Positions 25,470 to 34,666 of a stretch of DNA of 64,000 bases are shown in pieces (the stretch's first letter is position 1; each line of letters starts with the position of its first letter). The DNA is from Paenibacillus radicibacter. GTDB taxonomy: Bacteria > Bacillota > Bacilli > Paenibacillales > NBRC-103111. A program made the translations under genes and the position numbers. The notes beneath the pieces are model-generated. The model ran no database searches. It saw nothing but the letters and a program-made list of their open reading frames with translations, and had not been told where the DNA came from. The DNA is taken from assembly GCF_024721995.1 (NCBI RefSeq), contig NZ_JANQBC010000003.1, positions 124,001-188,000 of the forward strand, in the 5' to 3' direction.

Positions 25470-25649
25470 CCTTTACTTTTCCTTTAACAATAAAGCCCCT
25501 CAACCCACCCAAACAGCAGCAAGCTGCCATCATAGCCGTTATTATAACAGATGACTACTACTTCTGTATCGAATTCATAAGAAGACTTTTTTTAAGAATT
25601 ATTATTTCTTAGTTGTCTCATTCTAACTCTATGCATATGTTCAAAATAG

Positions 25650-25678
25650 TTGACTAATAAAGGAAACTCAGTTATCTT
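25650..25678 (+). promoter_or_regulatory. Candidate sigma-A promoter of the drug-efflux MFS gene
   Basis: TTGACT, a 17-base spacer and TATCTT (25673-25678). A 20-base near-palindrome, GGGCAATATACATATAGCCC at 25694-25713, lies between it and the ribosome binding site and is a candidate operator. Confidence 0.55.
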
Positions 25679-25739
25679 ACCAAGAGATAATTAGGGCAAT
25701 ATACATATAGCCCATCTACATAAAGGAGTGATAACGAGC

Positions 25740-27239
25740 GTGAGTGCAGTACAACCACAAACAAACCGAACGATGGTCATGATCGCCATTATGGTTGCCA
25801 CGTTCTTAACCGCGATTGAAGGTACGGTCGTGAGTACCGCCATGCCGAAGATCGTAAGTGACCTACAGGGTCTTGATTTAATGAACTGGGTTTTTTCTAT
25901 TTATTTATTAGTTTCATCTGTAGCCGTACCCATCTTCGGGAAATTATCTGATCTATTCGGCCGTAAACGCATCCTTGTGATCGGAACACTCATCTTCCTT
26001 GCCGGATCTACGTTATGTGGATTTGCAGCGAATATGGAGCAACTCATTATTTACCGTTTCATTCAAGGCATTGGCTCGGGTGCGATCTTACCTATCTCAA
26101 CGGCAATTATTGCTGACTTATATCCATTTGAAAAACGTGCGAAGATGATGGGACTTGTCGGATTCGTATGGGGCGCAGCAGGTATTCTTGGCCCACTATT
26201 CGGTGGATTCCTTGTTGATTATGTGACTTGGCACTGGATTTTCTTCATTAACATTCCGTTTGGAATCGCAACCATCGTACTTATTGTCGTTTATCTGAAA
26301 GAGAAGATCGAAAAAACAAAAAAATCAATCGACTATTGGGGCGCACTTACATTTTCCCTCGGTTTATTGGCACTACTCTATGCGGTACAAAAGGGTAGTG
26401 AAACGAATGAGTGGCTATCTCCATTCGTGCTGCTGTTATTTGCCGCTTTCGTTATATGTATGGCGCTATTCGTCATTATCGAATCCAAAGTCGAAGAACC
26501 GATGATTCCACTTACGATCTTCCGCTCATTGCCAATCTCCATGTCCAATGCGATTACGTTCATCGTACATGCGATCATGATTGGACTGGTCGTCTATGTT
26601 CCGATGTGGGTACAGGGGATTCTCGGACTTGGTGCTACTCAGTCTGGCTTTATCCTCATGCCGATGTCCATTACATGGGCAATTGGCGCATTCTGGAGCG
26701 GTCGGATCATCAATCGTGGTTTCCGTATGGCTTCAATTATTGGTACATCCATTCTGCTATTAAGTACACTATGGTTCCTCACGATTCAAATGGCGAGCAG
26801 TACAATCAATTTTGTCTTGATCTCGACTATGATCGGATTTGGATTCGGGATTACCGTTACACTCTATACCCTTGTTGCGCAATCATCTGTTGAACCGAAT
26901 ATGCGTGGCGTAGCAACTTCTGCGAACATGTTGTTCCGTACACTCGGACAGACGATCGGTATCTCCATCTTCGGTAGTTACTTCAACATTACGATTGCGA
27001 ATCAACTGGCAAGTAGCGCATCTAGCAGTGTCGATCCATCACTAATGAATCAACTCATTAACCCAGCTAAGGCAAGTGAGCTTACTGCAGATACGCAATC
27101 TGTATTACGCGATGCACTCGCAACAGGTATTCATGAGCTATTCATTATCCTAATCAGTTTGGCAGCTTTAACGCTGGTACTATCCGTATTCTTACCTGGT
27201 AAGGACAAGGAAACTAAACCCGTTAATAGTAACGCATAA
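25740..27239 (+). CDS. DHA2 (EmrB/QacA) family multidrug MFS transporter
   Basis: 499 residues and about fourteen membrane segments. AIEGTVVSTAMPKIVSDL (helix 1 motif of DHA2), GKLSDLFGRKRILVIG (motif A), RFIQGIGSGAILPISTAIIADLYP (motif B) and GAAGILGPLFGGFLVD (motif C) are all present, so a proton-coupled drug exporter. The frame opens at GTG 25728, but that codon overlaps the AAGGAG ribosome binding site; GTG 25740, giving MSAVQPQTNRT, is preferred. A strong promoter and a dyad precede it, which suggests a repressed, inducible gene; no regulator gene is adjacent. Confidence 0.9.
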   Translation: MSAVQPQTNRTMVMIAIMVATFLTAIEGTVVSTAMPKIVSDLQGLDLMNWVFSIYLLVSSVAVPIFGKLSDLFGRKRILVIGTLIFLAGSTLCGFAANMEQLIIYRFIQGIGSGAILPISTAIIADLYPFEKRAKMMGLVGFVWGAAGILGPLFGGFLVDYVTWHWIFFINIPFGIATIVLIVVYLKEKIEKTKKSIDYWGALTFSLGLLALLYAVQKGSETNEWLSPFVLLLFAAFVICMALFVIIESKVEEPMIPLTIFRSLPISMSNAITFIVHAIMIGLVVYVPMWVQGILGLGATQSGFILMPMSITWAIGAFWSGRIINRGFRMASIIGTSILLLSTLWFLTIQMASSTINFVLISTMIGFGFGITVTLYTLVAQSSVEPNMRGVATSANMLFRTLGQTIGISIFGSYFNITIANQLASSASSSVDPSLMNQLINPAKASELTADTQSVLRDALATGIHELFIILISLAALTLVLSVFLPGKDKETKPVNSNA

Positions 27240-27270
27240 ACGAACCACATTATATTTTCCAGATAAAAAT

Positions 27271-27319
27271 AAAGCGGCATACTTCACCACCATCAACAGG
27301 TGGGAAGTATGCCGCTTTT
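27271..27319. terminator. Bidirectional terminator between MFS and oxidoreductase genes
   Basis: AAAGCGGCATACTTC pairs perfectly with GAAGTATGCCGCTTT, extended by an inner CCACC/GGTGG stem. Confidence 0.85.
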
Positions 27320-27324
27320 ATCAT

Positions 27325-28584
27325 TTAGACAGTCAATAATTGCTTCGCATACGTATTCAGCTCAATCGGCTTACCACCGTTTAAGCGGGATTCTTCAGCA
27401 GCGAATGCCATCAAGTGGCTGCGAACAGAAGCGGATGCGGAAGTCAGACCTTCCTGCCCGTTATAGCCACGTACTTCTTGCAAGAAACTGCGAACAATTC
27501 CGCTATCTCCACCGCCGTGACCACTTGCTTGCACAGGAATCGTAATCTCCGTCTTCTGATGCGTGAGGAAGTCATAGACTGTAATGACATCACCCTCTGC
27601 TCGAAGCTCCCCGCGTGTCCCCATAATCTGAATGCGTCGCTCCTGCTCGAACGTAAATCCGCACATGCTGAACATGGCTGTCGCTCCGCTCGCGAATTCC
27701 ATATTCACGACTTGATGATCCACTACATTGTTGTCACTACGATACACGCAGCGTCCATAATCAGTTTCACGTAAACCCTTAATGATGTTCTCGCGTGCTA
27801 AGTCAGGCGTAAAGTGACGTGCCCAACCTCTGAATTCTGGGTCAAAATAAAACTTCTGCGCCGAATACGCGCATGTCGTCTCGACCGGACAATCCAGGCA
27901 GCGAGCCGTTGACCCCTCAGGTGCATTTCTTTCATTAAAATGCATCAAAGATCCGAATGAGCTAACACGCATACAAGGTTCATCCATTAGCCACGACAAC
28001 ATATCCATGTCATGACACGACTTTGCCAGAATCATCGGACTGGATGTGTCCGAGTTGTTCCAATTTCCACGTACGAAGCTATGTGCGATATGCCAATAGC
28101 CTACATTCTCATTCAATTGAATCGAGACAACATCTCCAATTCTATTCTCAGTGATCAAGGATTTAATTCGGCTCCAGAACGGTGTGTATCGCATTACGTG
28201 ACAGATCGTTAGCAGACGATTATTCGCTTTAGCTGCAAGCTCCATCTCCACGCATTCTCTTGGACTTGGCGACATCGGTTTCTCTAGCAGAACGTGATAC
28301 TTCTTGTTCAACGCCCCAATCGTCGGCTCATAATGCATTCGATCTTGTGTACAGATAATAGCGATGTCAGCCAGCTGATCTTCCGCAAGCAATTGATCCC
28401 AAGATGCATAACAACGATCGTCTGATATACCGTGTGCTTCCGCCGCCTTCGCAAGCCGCACTGGATCCGCTTCTGCAATCGCCACAATTTCTAGTTCATG
28501 CGGATAATGCAGGGCATACGGTGCATAACCTCCAAATCCTCTCGCACCTGCTCCAATGAGAACAGCAGTTAATGGACTACCCAT
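27325..28584 (-). CDS. Gfo/Idh/MocA family oxidoreductase
   Basis: 419 residues. N-terminal Rossmann domain with LIGAGARGFGGYAPYAL and the EKP signature (HVLLEKPMS), then the C-terminal beta-sheet domain with a substrate-side SCHDMDMLSWLM segment. A cysteine cluster CLDCPVETTC (about residues 230-240) may bind metal and is seen in a subgroup. These enzymes oxidise or reduce sugars or their derivatives with NAD(P). It is the last gene of the sugar ABC operon, 33 bases after the binding-protein gene, so it probably acts on the imported sugar. GGAGAGAG precedes the ATG. Confidence 0.9.
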   Translation of the reverse strand: MGSPLTAVLIGAGARGFGGYAPYALHYPHELEIVAIAEADPVRLAKAAEAHGISDDRCYASWDQLLAEDQLADIAIICTQDRMHYEPTIGALNKKYHVLLEKPMSPSPRECVEMELAAKANNRLLTICHVMRYTPFWSRIKSLITENRIGDVVSIQLNENVGYWHIAHSFVRGNWNNSDTSSPMILAKSCHDMDMLSWLMDEPCMRVSSFGSLMHFNERNAPEGSTARCLDCPVETTCAYSAQKFYFDPEFRGWARHFTPDLARENIIKGLRETDYGRCVYRSDNNVVDHQVVNMEFASGATAMFSMCGFTFEQERRIQIMGTRGELRAEGDVITVYDFLTHQKTEITIPVQASGHGGGDSGIVRSFLQEVRGYNGQEGLTSASASVRSHLMAFAAEESRLNGGKPIELNTYAKQLLTV

Positions 28585-28617
28585 AGTTTCTCTCTCCTTT
28601 ATGTCGATGGAATTGTG

Positions 28618-30255
28618 TTATTTAACAGATGAATAACGATCTAGCGCAGTTTGGTAAGTCTTCACGTATTTCTCAAGGCCCATCTTATTTAATGTAGCTA
28701 CGTACTCATCCCATTTATCAAATCCAACTTGACCGATAATGAACTTATCCTGCATTTCCGTTACATACGTGTTGATATCATTCTGAACCGTGCCTGTTGC
28801 AGCTTGCTCTTCTGCTGTGAAGTTAAGAGATGGCCACACTTTATCTTGAGTGAGCGAGAATGCTTCTGACTTCTTCGCATTATCGACTGATGATTGCAAG
28901 CCTTCTGCTCCTTTAAAATATTTCTGTGTTACGAATCCAGGGTACAAACCACCCGGCCAGATCAGGTAACGACCCACCGCTTGGTCAAGGTTAAGTCCAT
29001 TCGGATTCTTCTTGATGTCATCTACGTAATCCACGTTTCCGCTTGCGTCCTCGTTATAAGTTTCACCCTTCCAACCCATGAAGAACATCTTCGTACCTTC
29101 TGGACTGAAGAAGTAATCGACCCAACGAGCAGATTGTTCTGGATGCTTGTTCTTATCTGTTAGGACGTAGTTACCAAAGCCCCATACCGGTGAATACACC
29201 GCCGTGTTCATTTGGTCACCATGTGGCCCTTTGAGTACCGGTAAACCTACATAGTCGTTCTGATTATAGATCGCTTCTGGTGCGACGTTATCGACGATGC
29301 CTAGCTTGCCTTCCATCCCTTTGGCATCAATCTCTGAACTTTTAACTGTTACAATATCTTTCTCAATCAAACCATCGTTGTACAGCTTATTCACATATTG
29401 CAGCAATTCTTTGTATTTCGGATCGGCAGGTACGAATCGAATCTTACCTGTCGCTGGATCACTATCAACGTTAGCATTCGATAGTCCGCGATTGTTAAGT
29501 CCGTATGCGCCCTTGAGGTACGACAAGATACCATTCGTGCCTGTTCCGCCCCATGCAATCTCATCCTTCTGTCCGTTTCCGTTCGCATCATTTTCCTTGA
29601 ATGCTTTGAGCATTGCGTAGAATTCATCTAGATTCGTTGGCTCTTTGACCTGCAATTTATCAAGCCACGGCTTCTTCACCCAAGGTGTACCGTATAGAAC
29701 AGACTTGAACTCTGGATCGAACAACGTCGGGATACTATAAATATTTCCATCTGGCATTGTGATTGCCTTCTTGATCGATGGGTATTTCTCTAATATTTTC
29801 TTAAAATTAGGCATTTGCTTATCAATGAGGTCATTAAGCGGTAAGAATGCGCCTTGCTTGCCGTATTTGATTAAGTCCGCTTTTGGAAAAGAAGAAGCAT
29901 AGAAGATTTCAGGGTAGTTGCCGCCAGCGAGCATCAGATTGCGTTTTTCCTTCAAATTATCCTTCTGAACTGTTTCCCAGTTGATATGTACATTCGTCAT
30001 TTTCTCGTATTCCTGCCAGATCCGAATCGTATTCCAATCTGCGTCAGAAATGAATTTTCCGGCAAACGCATTGATCGTAATCTTATCTTTGGAAATCGGG
30101 AATCCAGAACCACTTGCATCACCGCTTGGCGAACCTGCTGGTGCCGGGTTAGGCGAACTTGAAGTATCTTTCGTCGTTCCTCCACTACATGCTGCTAGCA
30201 TGGTCACAGATAACACGCTGGTCAGCACCATACTTCCCCACTTTTTCACCTTCAT
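28618..30255 (-). CDS. Extracellular solute-binding lipoprotein (LipO-like)
   Basis: 545 residues. Signal peptide with lipobox MLAAC (Cys23), then a Ser/Pro/Gly-rich linker and a large bilobal domain of the family-1 solute-binding type (ITINAFAGKFISDADWN, TNLDEFYAMLKAFKENDANGNGQKDEI with an EF-hand-like DANGNGQKDE loop that may bind calcium). Large LipO-type binding proteins of Paenibacillus capture oligosaccharides. It follows two permease genes in one operon; no ATPase gene is present, and a shared MsmX-type ATPase elsewhere would be needed (known for this class). Confidence 0.92.
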   Translation of the reverse strand: MKVKKWGSMVLTSVLSVTMLAACSGGTTKDTSSSPNPAPAGSPSGDASGSGFPISKDKITINAFAGKFISDADWNTIRIWQEYEKMTNVHINWETVQKDNLKEKRNLMLAGGNYPEIFYASSFPKADLIKYGKQGAFLPLNDLIDKQMPNFKKILEKYPSIKKAITMPDGNIYSIPTLFDPEFKSVLYGTPWVKKPWLDKLQVKEPTNLDEFYAMLKAFKENDANGNGQKDEIAWGGTGTNGILSYLKGAYGLNNRGLSNANVDSDPATGKIRFVPADPKYKELLQYVNKLYNDGLIEKDIVTVKSSEIDAKGMEGKLGIVDNVAPEAIYNQNDYVGLPVLKGPHGDQMNTAVYSPVWGFGNYVLTDKNKHPEQSARWVDYFFSPEGTKMFFMGWKGETYNEDASGNVDYVDDIKKNPNGLNLDQAVGRYLIWPGGLYPGFVTQKYFKGAEGLQSSVDNAKKSEAFSLTQDKVWPSLNFTAEEQAATGTVQNDINTYVTEMQDKFIIGQVGFDKWDEYVATLNKMGLEKYVKTYQTALDRYSSVK

Positions 30256-30305
30256 TTGTATTCCTCCCTTTTATTTGTGGACGAACTGTATCCCTATCAA
30301 AGGAA

Positions 30306-31190
30306 TTACCCTTTAATGGCGCCAATCATAATGCCTTTTACAAAATATCGCTGCAAGAACGGATACATCAGCATCATCGGTATGTTCGATACGACAAGCA
30401 CCGCATACTTGATCCCTTCCACCTCACGCTGCTGCTTGATCGCAGATTCTGTGGACATTTTGACCATGTCGCCTGCTTGACCTTGAATTAAGATTTCACG
30501 AAGAATGAGTTGAAGTGGAAACTTACTCTTATCTGATAAATACAAGAGTGCATTGAAGAACGAATTCCAGTGACCAACCGCATAGAATAGAATCGTCACC
30601 GCAATGATCGGCATGGACAATGGAAGCACTACTTTACGCAGAAGTTGAAAATTAGAGCAGCCGTCAATCGTCGCCGCCTCTTGCATCTCTAATGGAATCG
30701 TCTGCTGGAAGTACGTACGCATGATGATGATATTCCAGATCGACACGGCATTAGGCAGAATCATCACCCACAGCTTATTGAGCAGATCCAAATCCTTAAT
30801 GAGCATGTAAGTTGGGATAAGACCCCCACTGAAGAACATCGTGAAGACGAAGAGCAGCATGAAGATGTTACGACCGACAAAGTCTTTACGAGAAAGCGGG
30901 TAAGCTGCACAGATTGTCATGAACAAGTTAAGTGCTGTCCCGAGCGCTGTGTAGGTAAGTGTGTTTACGAAGCCACTGACAATGTCCTTGTTCTGAAAAA
31001 TTTTGGCGTAGGAGTTAAACGTCACATCCTTCGGCCAGAGCAGCATCTCCCCTCGCATGATAATCTCTGGATTCGTGAACGATGCGCTGAGAACGAACAC
31101 AAGCGGATACAGAACGATAATGACGACAAGCGTTAGAATAATATAGTTAATAATTTCAAATAGCCGATCTCCACGCGTTTGTGCAAACAT
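30306..31190 (-). CDS. Carbohydrate ABC transporter permease (LplC-like)
   Basis: 294 residues, six membrane segments. MalG-type inner-membrane component: the EAA loop reads EMQEAATIDGCSNFQLLRKVVLPLSMPII, where the transport ATPase docks. The C-terminus FLQRYFVKGIMIGAIKG is the conserved end of this branch. The gene is 12 bases downstream of the LplB-like permease and 50 bases upstream of the binding-protein gene. Together they form an importer for an oligosaccharide of unknown identity. Confidence 0.93.
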   Translation of the reverse strand: MFAQTRGDRLFEIINYIILTLVVIIVLYPLVFVLSASFTNPEIIMRGEMLLWPKDVTFNSYAKIFQNKDIVSGFVNTLTYTALGTALNLFMTICAAYPLSRKDFVGRNIFMLLFVFTMFFSGGLIPTYMLIKDLDLLNKLWVMILPNAVSIWNIIIMRTYFQQTIPLEMQEAATIDGCSNFQLLRKVVLPLSMPIIAVTILFYAVGHWNSFFNALLYLSDKSKFPLQLILREILIQGQAGDMVKMSTESAIKQQREVEGIKYAVLVVSNIPMMLMYPFLQRYFVKGIMIGAIKG

Positions 31191-31202
31191 GTGCTGTTCC
31201 CC

Positions 31203-32180
31203 CTACCATAAGCTAGTCTGGCCGACACGTTTGGCAATAAAGTTCACCGTGATCAGCAGAACGAAATTAATGACTGAGTTAAAGAGTCCAATGGCTGCGG
31301 AGAAACTGTAATCCGCTTCCTGTATTCCGCTTCGGTACACATAGGTGTCGATAATGTCCGAAGCTTCCATGTTAATTGGCAATTGCATCAAGAACACTTT
31401 CTCGAAACCAATCGCCATTACCGTACCTAAGTTCAAGATCAGCAAGATGACAATCGTCGGCATAATGCCCGGAATGTTAATGTGCCAGATGCGCTGCAAT
31501 CGATTGGCTCCATCTACCCTTGCGGCTTCATGCTGCTGCGGATCAATACCTGCTAATGCTGCCAAGTAGATAATAGAGCTCCAGCCCATCGTCTGCCATA
31601 CATCGGAGAGTACATAAATCGTCTTAAAATAACCCGGTTCTGCCAAGAAGTTGATCGGATCACCGCCGAACATCTGGATGAATGTATTGAGAATGCCGTA
31701 CCTTGGATTGAGGAATAAGAAGAGCATCCCGACTACAACGACTGTCGATAGAAAGTGTGGTGCATAGGTGACCACTTGTACGAACTTCTTGAATTTCTCT
31801 CTTCGAACTTCGTTGAGTAAGAGCGCAAGAATAATCGGGATTGGGAAGCCGAGCGCCAAGCTGTAGAGTCCAAGCCCTATTGTGTTCTTAATTAAGCGCC
31901 ATAAGAAGTAACTGTCAAAGAACCGTTCGAAGTTTGCGAAGCCTACCCAAGTGCTGCCCCAGATCCCTTTCGTTGCGTAAAAATCCTTGAACGCAATTTG
32001 GATCCCGTACATCGGTGTGTAGTGAAACAGGAGGTAATAAGCAACAACAGGTAAGATGAGTAGATAGAGCTGCCAATTGCGTGCGATGGAGTGAAGTTTC
32101 TTGTTCTTGCGTTTCGGCTTAGGTGGGATCGTTACTGCAGATGATACGGCAGCATCGGAAACATTCGTAAGATCAGCCAT
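31203..32180 (-). CDS. ABC transporter permease (LplB-like)
   Basis: 325 residues. A basic cytoplasmic N-terminal stretch (PPKPKRKNKKLHSIARNWQ) precedes six membrane segments. FHYTPMYGIQIAFKDFYATKGIWGSTWVGFANF is the typical start of the LplB branch, and the EAA loop is AGIDPQQHEAARVDGANRLQRIWHINIPG. First gene of the operon, with GGAGGAATGAATC before the ATG and a 368-base upstream region that holds candidate CcpA and repressor sites. Partner of the LplC-like permease. Confidence 0.93.
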   Translation of the reverse strand: MADLTNVSDAAVSSAVTIPPKPKRKNKKLHSIARNWQLYLLILPVVAYYLLFHYTPMYGIQIAFKDFYATKGIWGSTWVGFANFERFFDSYFLWRLIKNTIGLGLYSLALGFPIPIILALLLNEVRREKFKKFVQVVTYAPHFLSTVVVVGMLFLFLNPRYGILNTFIQMFGGDPINFLAEPGYFKTIYVLSDVWQTMGWSSIIYLAALAGIDPQQHEAARVDGANRLQRIWHINIPGIMPTIVILLILNLGTVMAIGFEKVFLMQLPINMEASDIIDTYVYRSGIQEADYSFSAAIGLFNSVINFVLLITVNFIAKRVGQTSLW

Positions 32181-32320
32181 GATTCATTCCTCCTGCTTTT
32201 ATGTTTGAATATTTGGATAATTATTTGGATAGCGATTTAGTTGGAGTAAAAAATGCGAAATGGGTTAACATTTTCAAGTTAAAGCTAGAAATTTCCGGTT
32301 AATTCACGCCACATCTAAAA

Positions 32321-32334
32321 TGGAAGCGCATACA
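32321..32334 (+). promoter_or_regulatory. Candidate CcpA site (cre)
   Basis: TGGAAGCGCATACA matches TGNAANCGNNNNCA fully and the stricter TGWAANCGNTNWCA at 9 of 11 defined positions. It sits about 140 bases upstream of the LplB-like start, fitting catabolite repression of a sugar operon. Confidence 0.4.
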
Positions 32335-32510
32335 ATTAAGTGTTGCAACTTCATCCATTTACTCACTTATTGGATGTTTTTATTTTTTTGGACAAATTTT
32401 TATCCAAATTATTCTTTGTTTTTCATCCTAAACTACGTTTTTGGTATTGTCAATCATAATTTTCAGAATATTTGGATCCAAAAAAAATATCCTTAATCTA
32501 AAAAAAGACA

Positions 32511-32543
32511 AACAAAAAACCCGCTACTATCATGCGGGCTTTG
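32511..32543 (-). terminator. Terminator of the lacI-type gene
   Basis: On the minus strand AAAGCCCGC pairs with GCGGGTTT, followed by TTTTG, just after the stop codon. Confidence 0.75.
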
Positions 32544-32548
32544 TTACA

Positions 32549-33610
32549 CTATCCTGTTGTCACGAGCCGAGAATAAAGGGATGATTCACGAACAATGATC
32601 GAGCAAGGAAGTAGAATCTTAGGTGGTGCAGGGTAATGCCCTTCCAAGTAATCCACGATCGACTTCGCTGCCATCATACCAATCTCAAATCGAGGAACTT
32701 GCACAGACGTGAGTGGAGGGGTCGTATATTGCGCCATCTCAATGTTGTCCATGCCCATGAATGCAAGATCATCCGGTATACGACATTCCTGCTCAAGTGC
32801 TGCGCGCATTGCAGGAATAGCGAGCATATCACTTGCACAGAACATTGCAGTTGGCCACTCGTTACGCGGCAAATTCTTGAGCATATCGCCCATTTTGCGA
32901 TAACTACGATTCACATTCCACTGCGAATTAATCATCCACGAAGGATTGATCCGTAAATCTGCATCCAGCATCGCAAATTTATATCCGACAAACCGTTCTT
33001 CACTATCCATCGTCTTCGAAAAAGACGGTCCTCCAATAAATCCAATTCGCGTATGCCCTTGATCAATTAAATGGCGAACCCCAGCTCGTGAAGCATACAC
33101 CCGATCACAATCTACCACTGGGACATTCAGTTTATCATCGTTAATACTAACTCCAAGCACATGAACATTTTCCTTACGCAGCACCTGATAAAGCGATTCA
33201 TCATACCAGCTGACTGCAAGCACCCCTTGTATATCATGTTCTTGGACCAATGCCTTCATCTTCGCTGCATCATCCACTTCTTCCGATGTACGAATAATCG
33301 GGGCAGGCAGACCCATCTCTTTCATCTTGTGATGAATCCCGTCAAATACACGGGTGAAATACGGATGGTTGTAGATTAAATGCTGCGGGCCAATACAAGC
33401 AATCTGTAGGAGATTCGCGTTCTTCTTCGGGATAGACTTACTTGACTTAACCGGTGATTCAGTTATTTCATAACCGAGTTCCAACGCGATCTGACGTACT
33501 TTCTGCTTGGTGTCCTCACTAACGGGTCTACTCGTATCCCCACTAATGGCACGAGAAGCCGTTGAGATGGATACCCCAGCACGCTCTGCAATATCTTTAA
33601 GTCGAGTCAA
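32549..33610 (-). CDS. LacI family transcriptional regulator
   Basis: 353 residues. Helix-turn-helix LKDIAERAGVSISTASRAISGDTSRPVS at the N-terminus, then a periplasmic-binding-protein-like sensor domain (GVRHLIDQGHTRIGFIGGP, FCASDMLAIPAMRAALEQ and PPLTSVQVPRFEIGMMA). The hinge after the HTH contains KSSKSIPKKNANL, longer than usual. It is directly upstream of the sugar ABC operon on the same strand, and the likely role is to repress that operon until its sugar is present. GGAGGTGCAC precedes the ATG. Confidence 0.93.
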   Translation of the reverse strand: MTRLKDIAERAGVSISTASRAISGDTSRPVSEDTKQKVRQIALELGYEITESPVKSSKSIPKKNANLLQIACIGPQHLIYNHPYFTRVFDGIHHKMKEMGLPAPIIRTSEEVDDAAKMKALVQEHDIQGVLAVSWYDESLYQVLRKENVHVLGVSINDDKLNVPVVDCDRVYASRAGVRHLIDQGHTRIGFIGGPSFSKTMDSEERFVGYKFAMLDADLRINPSWMINSQWNVNRSYRKMGDMLKNLPRNEWPTAMFCASDMLAIPAMRAALEQECRIPDDLAFMGMDNIEMAQYTTPPLTSVQVPRFEIGMMAAKSIVDYLEGHYPAPPKILLPCSIIVRESSLYSRLVTTG

Positions 33611-33754
33611 TTGTGCACCTCCTTGCTCCTTTATTCATGAATCCATTCCTTACAACCTATGGAATTTCCTTATATCATAATCTTGAGATAATTCGGCGTC
33701 AATTGGCTACTTTTTAATCTGATGACTTATTGGATCTAATCATCCCTTGCATGA

Positions 33755-33803
33755 TAAAAAGGAGCTGCACCCGCAGTCACACGACCACATGGCACAGCTC
33801 CTT
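33755..33803 (-). terminator. Terminator of the 99-aa gene
   Basis: AAGGAGCTG and CAGCTCCTT (9 bp, perfect) close a long loop, and on the minus strand run into TTTTATC, 24 bases after the stop codon. Confidence 0.65.
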
Positions 33804-33826
33804 CTATATCTCAACCTATATCCGAC

Positions 33827-34126
33827 TTAGTAACGACGGTTCAGGTTCATTAAATTTTGCAGTAAATTGTCGCGCATGCGATCTGGACCTTCTTCAATCG
33901 GTTCACCTAAATCTAGCTTCTTCACGCGAATTTTGTAATTGCGATCTGGCGCAACAGGATTGAAATTCGTCGTACCGCCAAACGGCTCTACTTTATATCC
34001 AAGCTCCGAGAACATCGTAACCAACTGCTCTGCTGTTGGTTTCTTCGACTCGGGTTGTTCGATAAGTCCACGGAACATCTTCGTTTCCCCATCACGAATC
34101 ACTTCAAAATGCACAATACATTCCAT
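33827..34126 (-). CDS. Small conserved-looking protein, unknown
   Basis: 99 residues, no signal peptide or membrane segment. It starts MECIVHFEVIRDGETKMFRGLI, has a middle TAEQLVTMFSELGYKVEPFGG and a charged end. The mixed alpha/beta composition looks like a small globular cytoplasmic protein. I do not recognise the family. It has its own ribosome binding site (AAAGGAGAGG) and terminator, so it is a real gene. Divergent from the DUF1904 gene with about 130 bases between them. Confidence 0.7.
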   Translation of the reverse strand: MECIVHFEVIRDGETKMFRGLIEQPESKKPTAEQLVTMFSELGYKVEPFGGTTNFNPVAPDRNYKIRVKKLDLGEPIEEGPDRMRDNLLQNLMNLNRRY

Positions 34127-34256
34127 ATGTGTCCTCTCCTTTGTGTCTAGTCATGGTGTAATGGACATAGTATTCCCATACAAAATTTCTATTCCCGTCC
34201 ATATTATAGTACTATTACTACATAGCATAAGCAAATTGGAAAGGGTTGACCTACAC

Positions 34257-34595
34257 ATGCCACAACTCATCGTAAGAGGCGTTACACCTGAGCAAATGTG
34301 CACAATTAGTACTCCACTTGTCAAAGAACTTGCAGAACTATGCGAGTGCGACAACGATAACTTTATGATCGAATGCATCCATACAACATCGGTATTCGGC
34401 GGTAATGTTGTTGAAACTTATCCCTTCATCGAAGTTGCATGGTTCGAACGTGGTAAAGAAGTCCGCGACAAATTCGCCGACATCGTTACGAAACATGTAA
34501 GATCCCTTGACATTCCGGAGGTAGAAGTCGCATTTACGGTCTTCCAAGAAAACAGCTATTATATCAATGGTGAAAGCTGTTCGGACGAAGAATAA
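34257..34595 (+). CDS. DUF1904 family protein (tautomerase-like)
   Basis: 112 residues. MPQLIVRGVTPEQMCTISTPLVKELAELCEC with Pro directly after the start Met, and FIEVAWFERGKEVRDKFADIVTKHV, match DUF1904, a family of small proteins related in fold to 4-oxalocrotonate tautomerase. Pro2 would be exposed after Met removal, as in tautomerases, but no activity is known. The frame is open from 33939; ATG 34257, behind AAAGGG, is chosen because the Pro2 motif begins there. A terminator follows. Confidence 0.8.
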   Translation: MPQLIVRGVTPEQMCTISTPLVKELAELCECDNDNFMIECIHTTSVFGGNVVETYPFIEVAWFERGKEVRDKFADIVTKHVRSLDIPEVEVAFTVFQENSYYINGESCSDEE

Positions 34596-34613
34596 TCGGG
34601 TTTAATAACGATC

Positions 34614-34665
34614 AAAAGCAAGCTAAAAGGCGTATAGATAATTTACGCCTGGTTTGCTTTTTTTA
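34614..34665. terminator. Terminator between DUF1904 and regulator genes
   Basis: Outer AAAGCAA/TTTGCTTT and inner AGGCGTA/TACGCCT stems, then a run of T on the plus strand. The genes on either side are convergent. Confidence 0.75.
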
Positions 34666-34666
34666 T

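Larger units (their letters stand above)
32181..32548. promoter_or_regulatory. Control region of the sugar ABC operon, with repeated TTTGGATA motifs
   Basis: No gene is visible. TTTGGATA occurs at 32212-32219 and 32224-32231, its reverse complement at 32401-32408; TTTGGATCCAAA (32471-32482) is a perfect palindrome of the same half-site, and TTTGGA-N10-TCCAAA (32387-32408) is an inverted pair. So one half-site recurs in about 270 bases, in both orientations. It may be bound by the adjacent LacI-type protein or by an AraC-type activator. The region is AT-rich and ends in the lacI terminator. Confidence 0.5.

Noticed and set aside
25470-25649. Possible purine riboswitch before the purine permease
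   Set aside because: No conserved core pairings or loop sequences of the purine riboswitch could be found on the minus strand.
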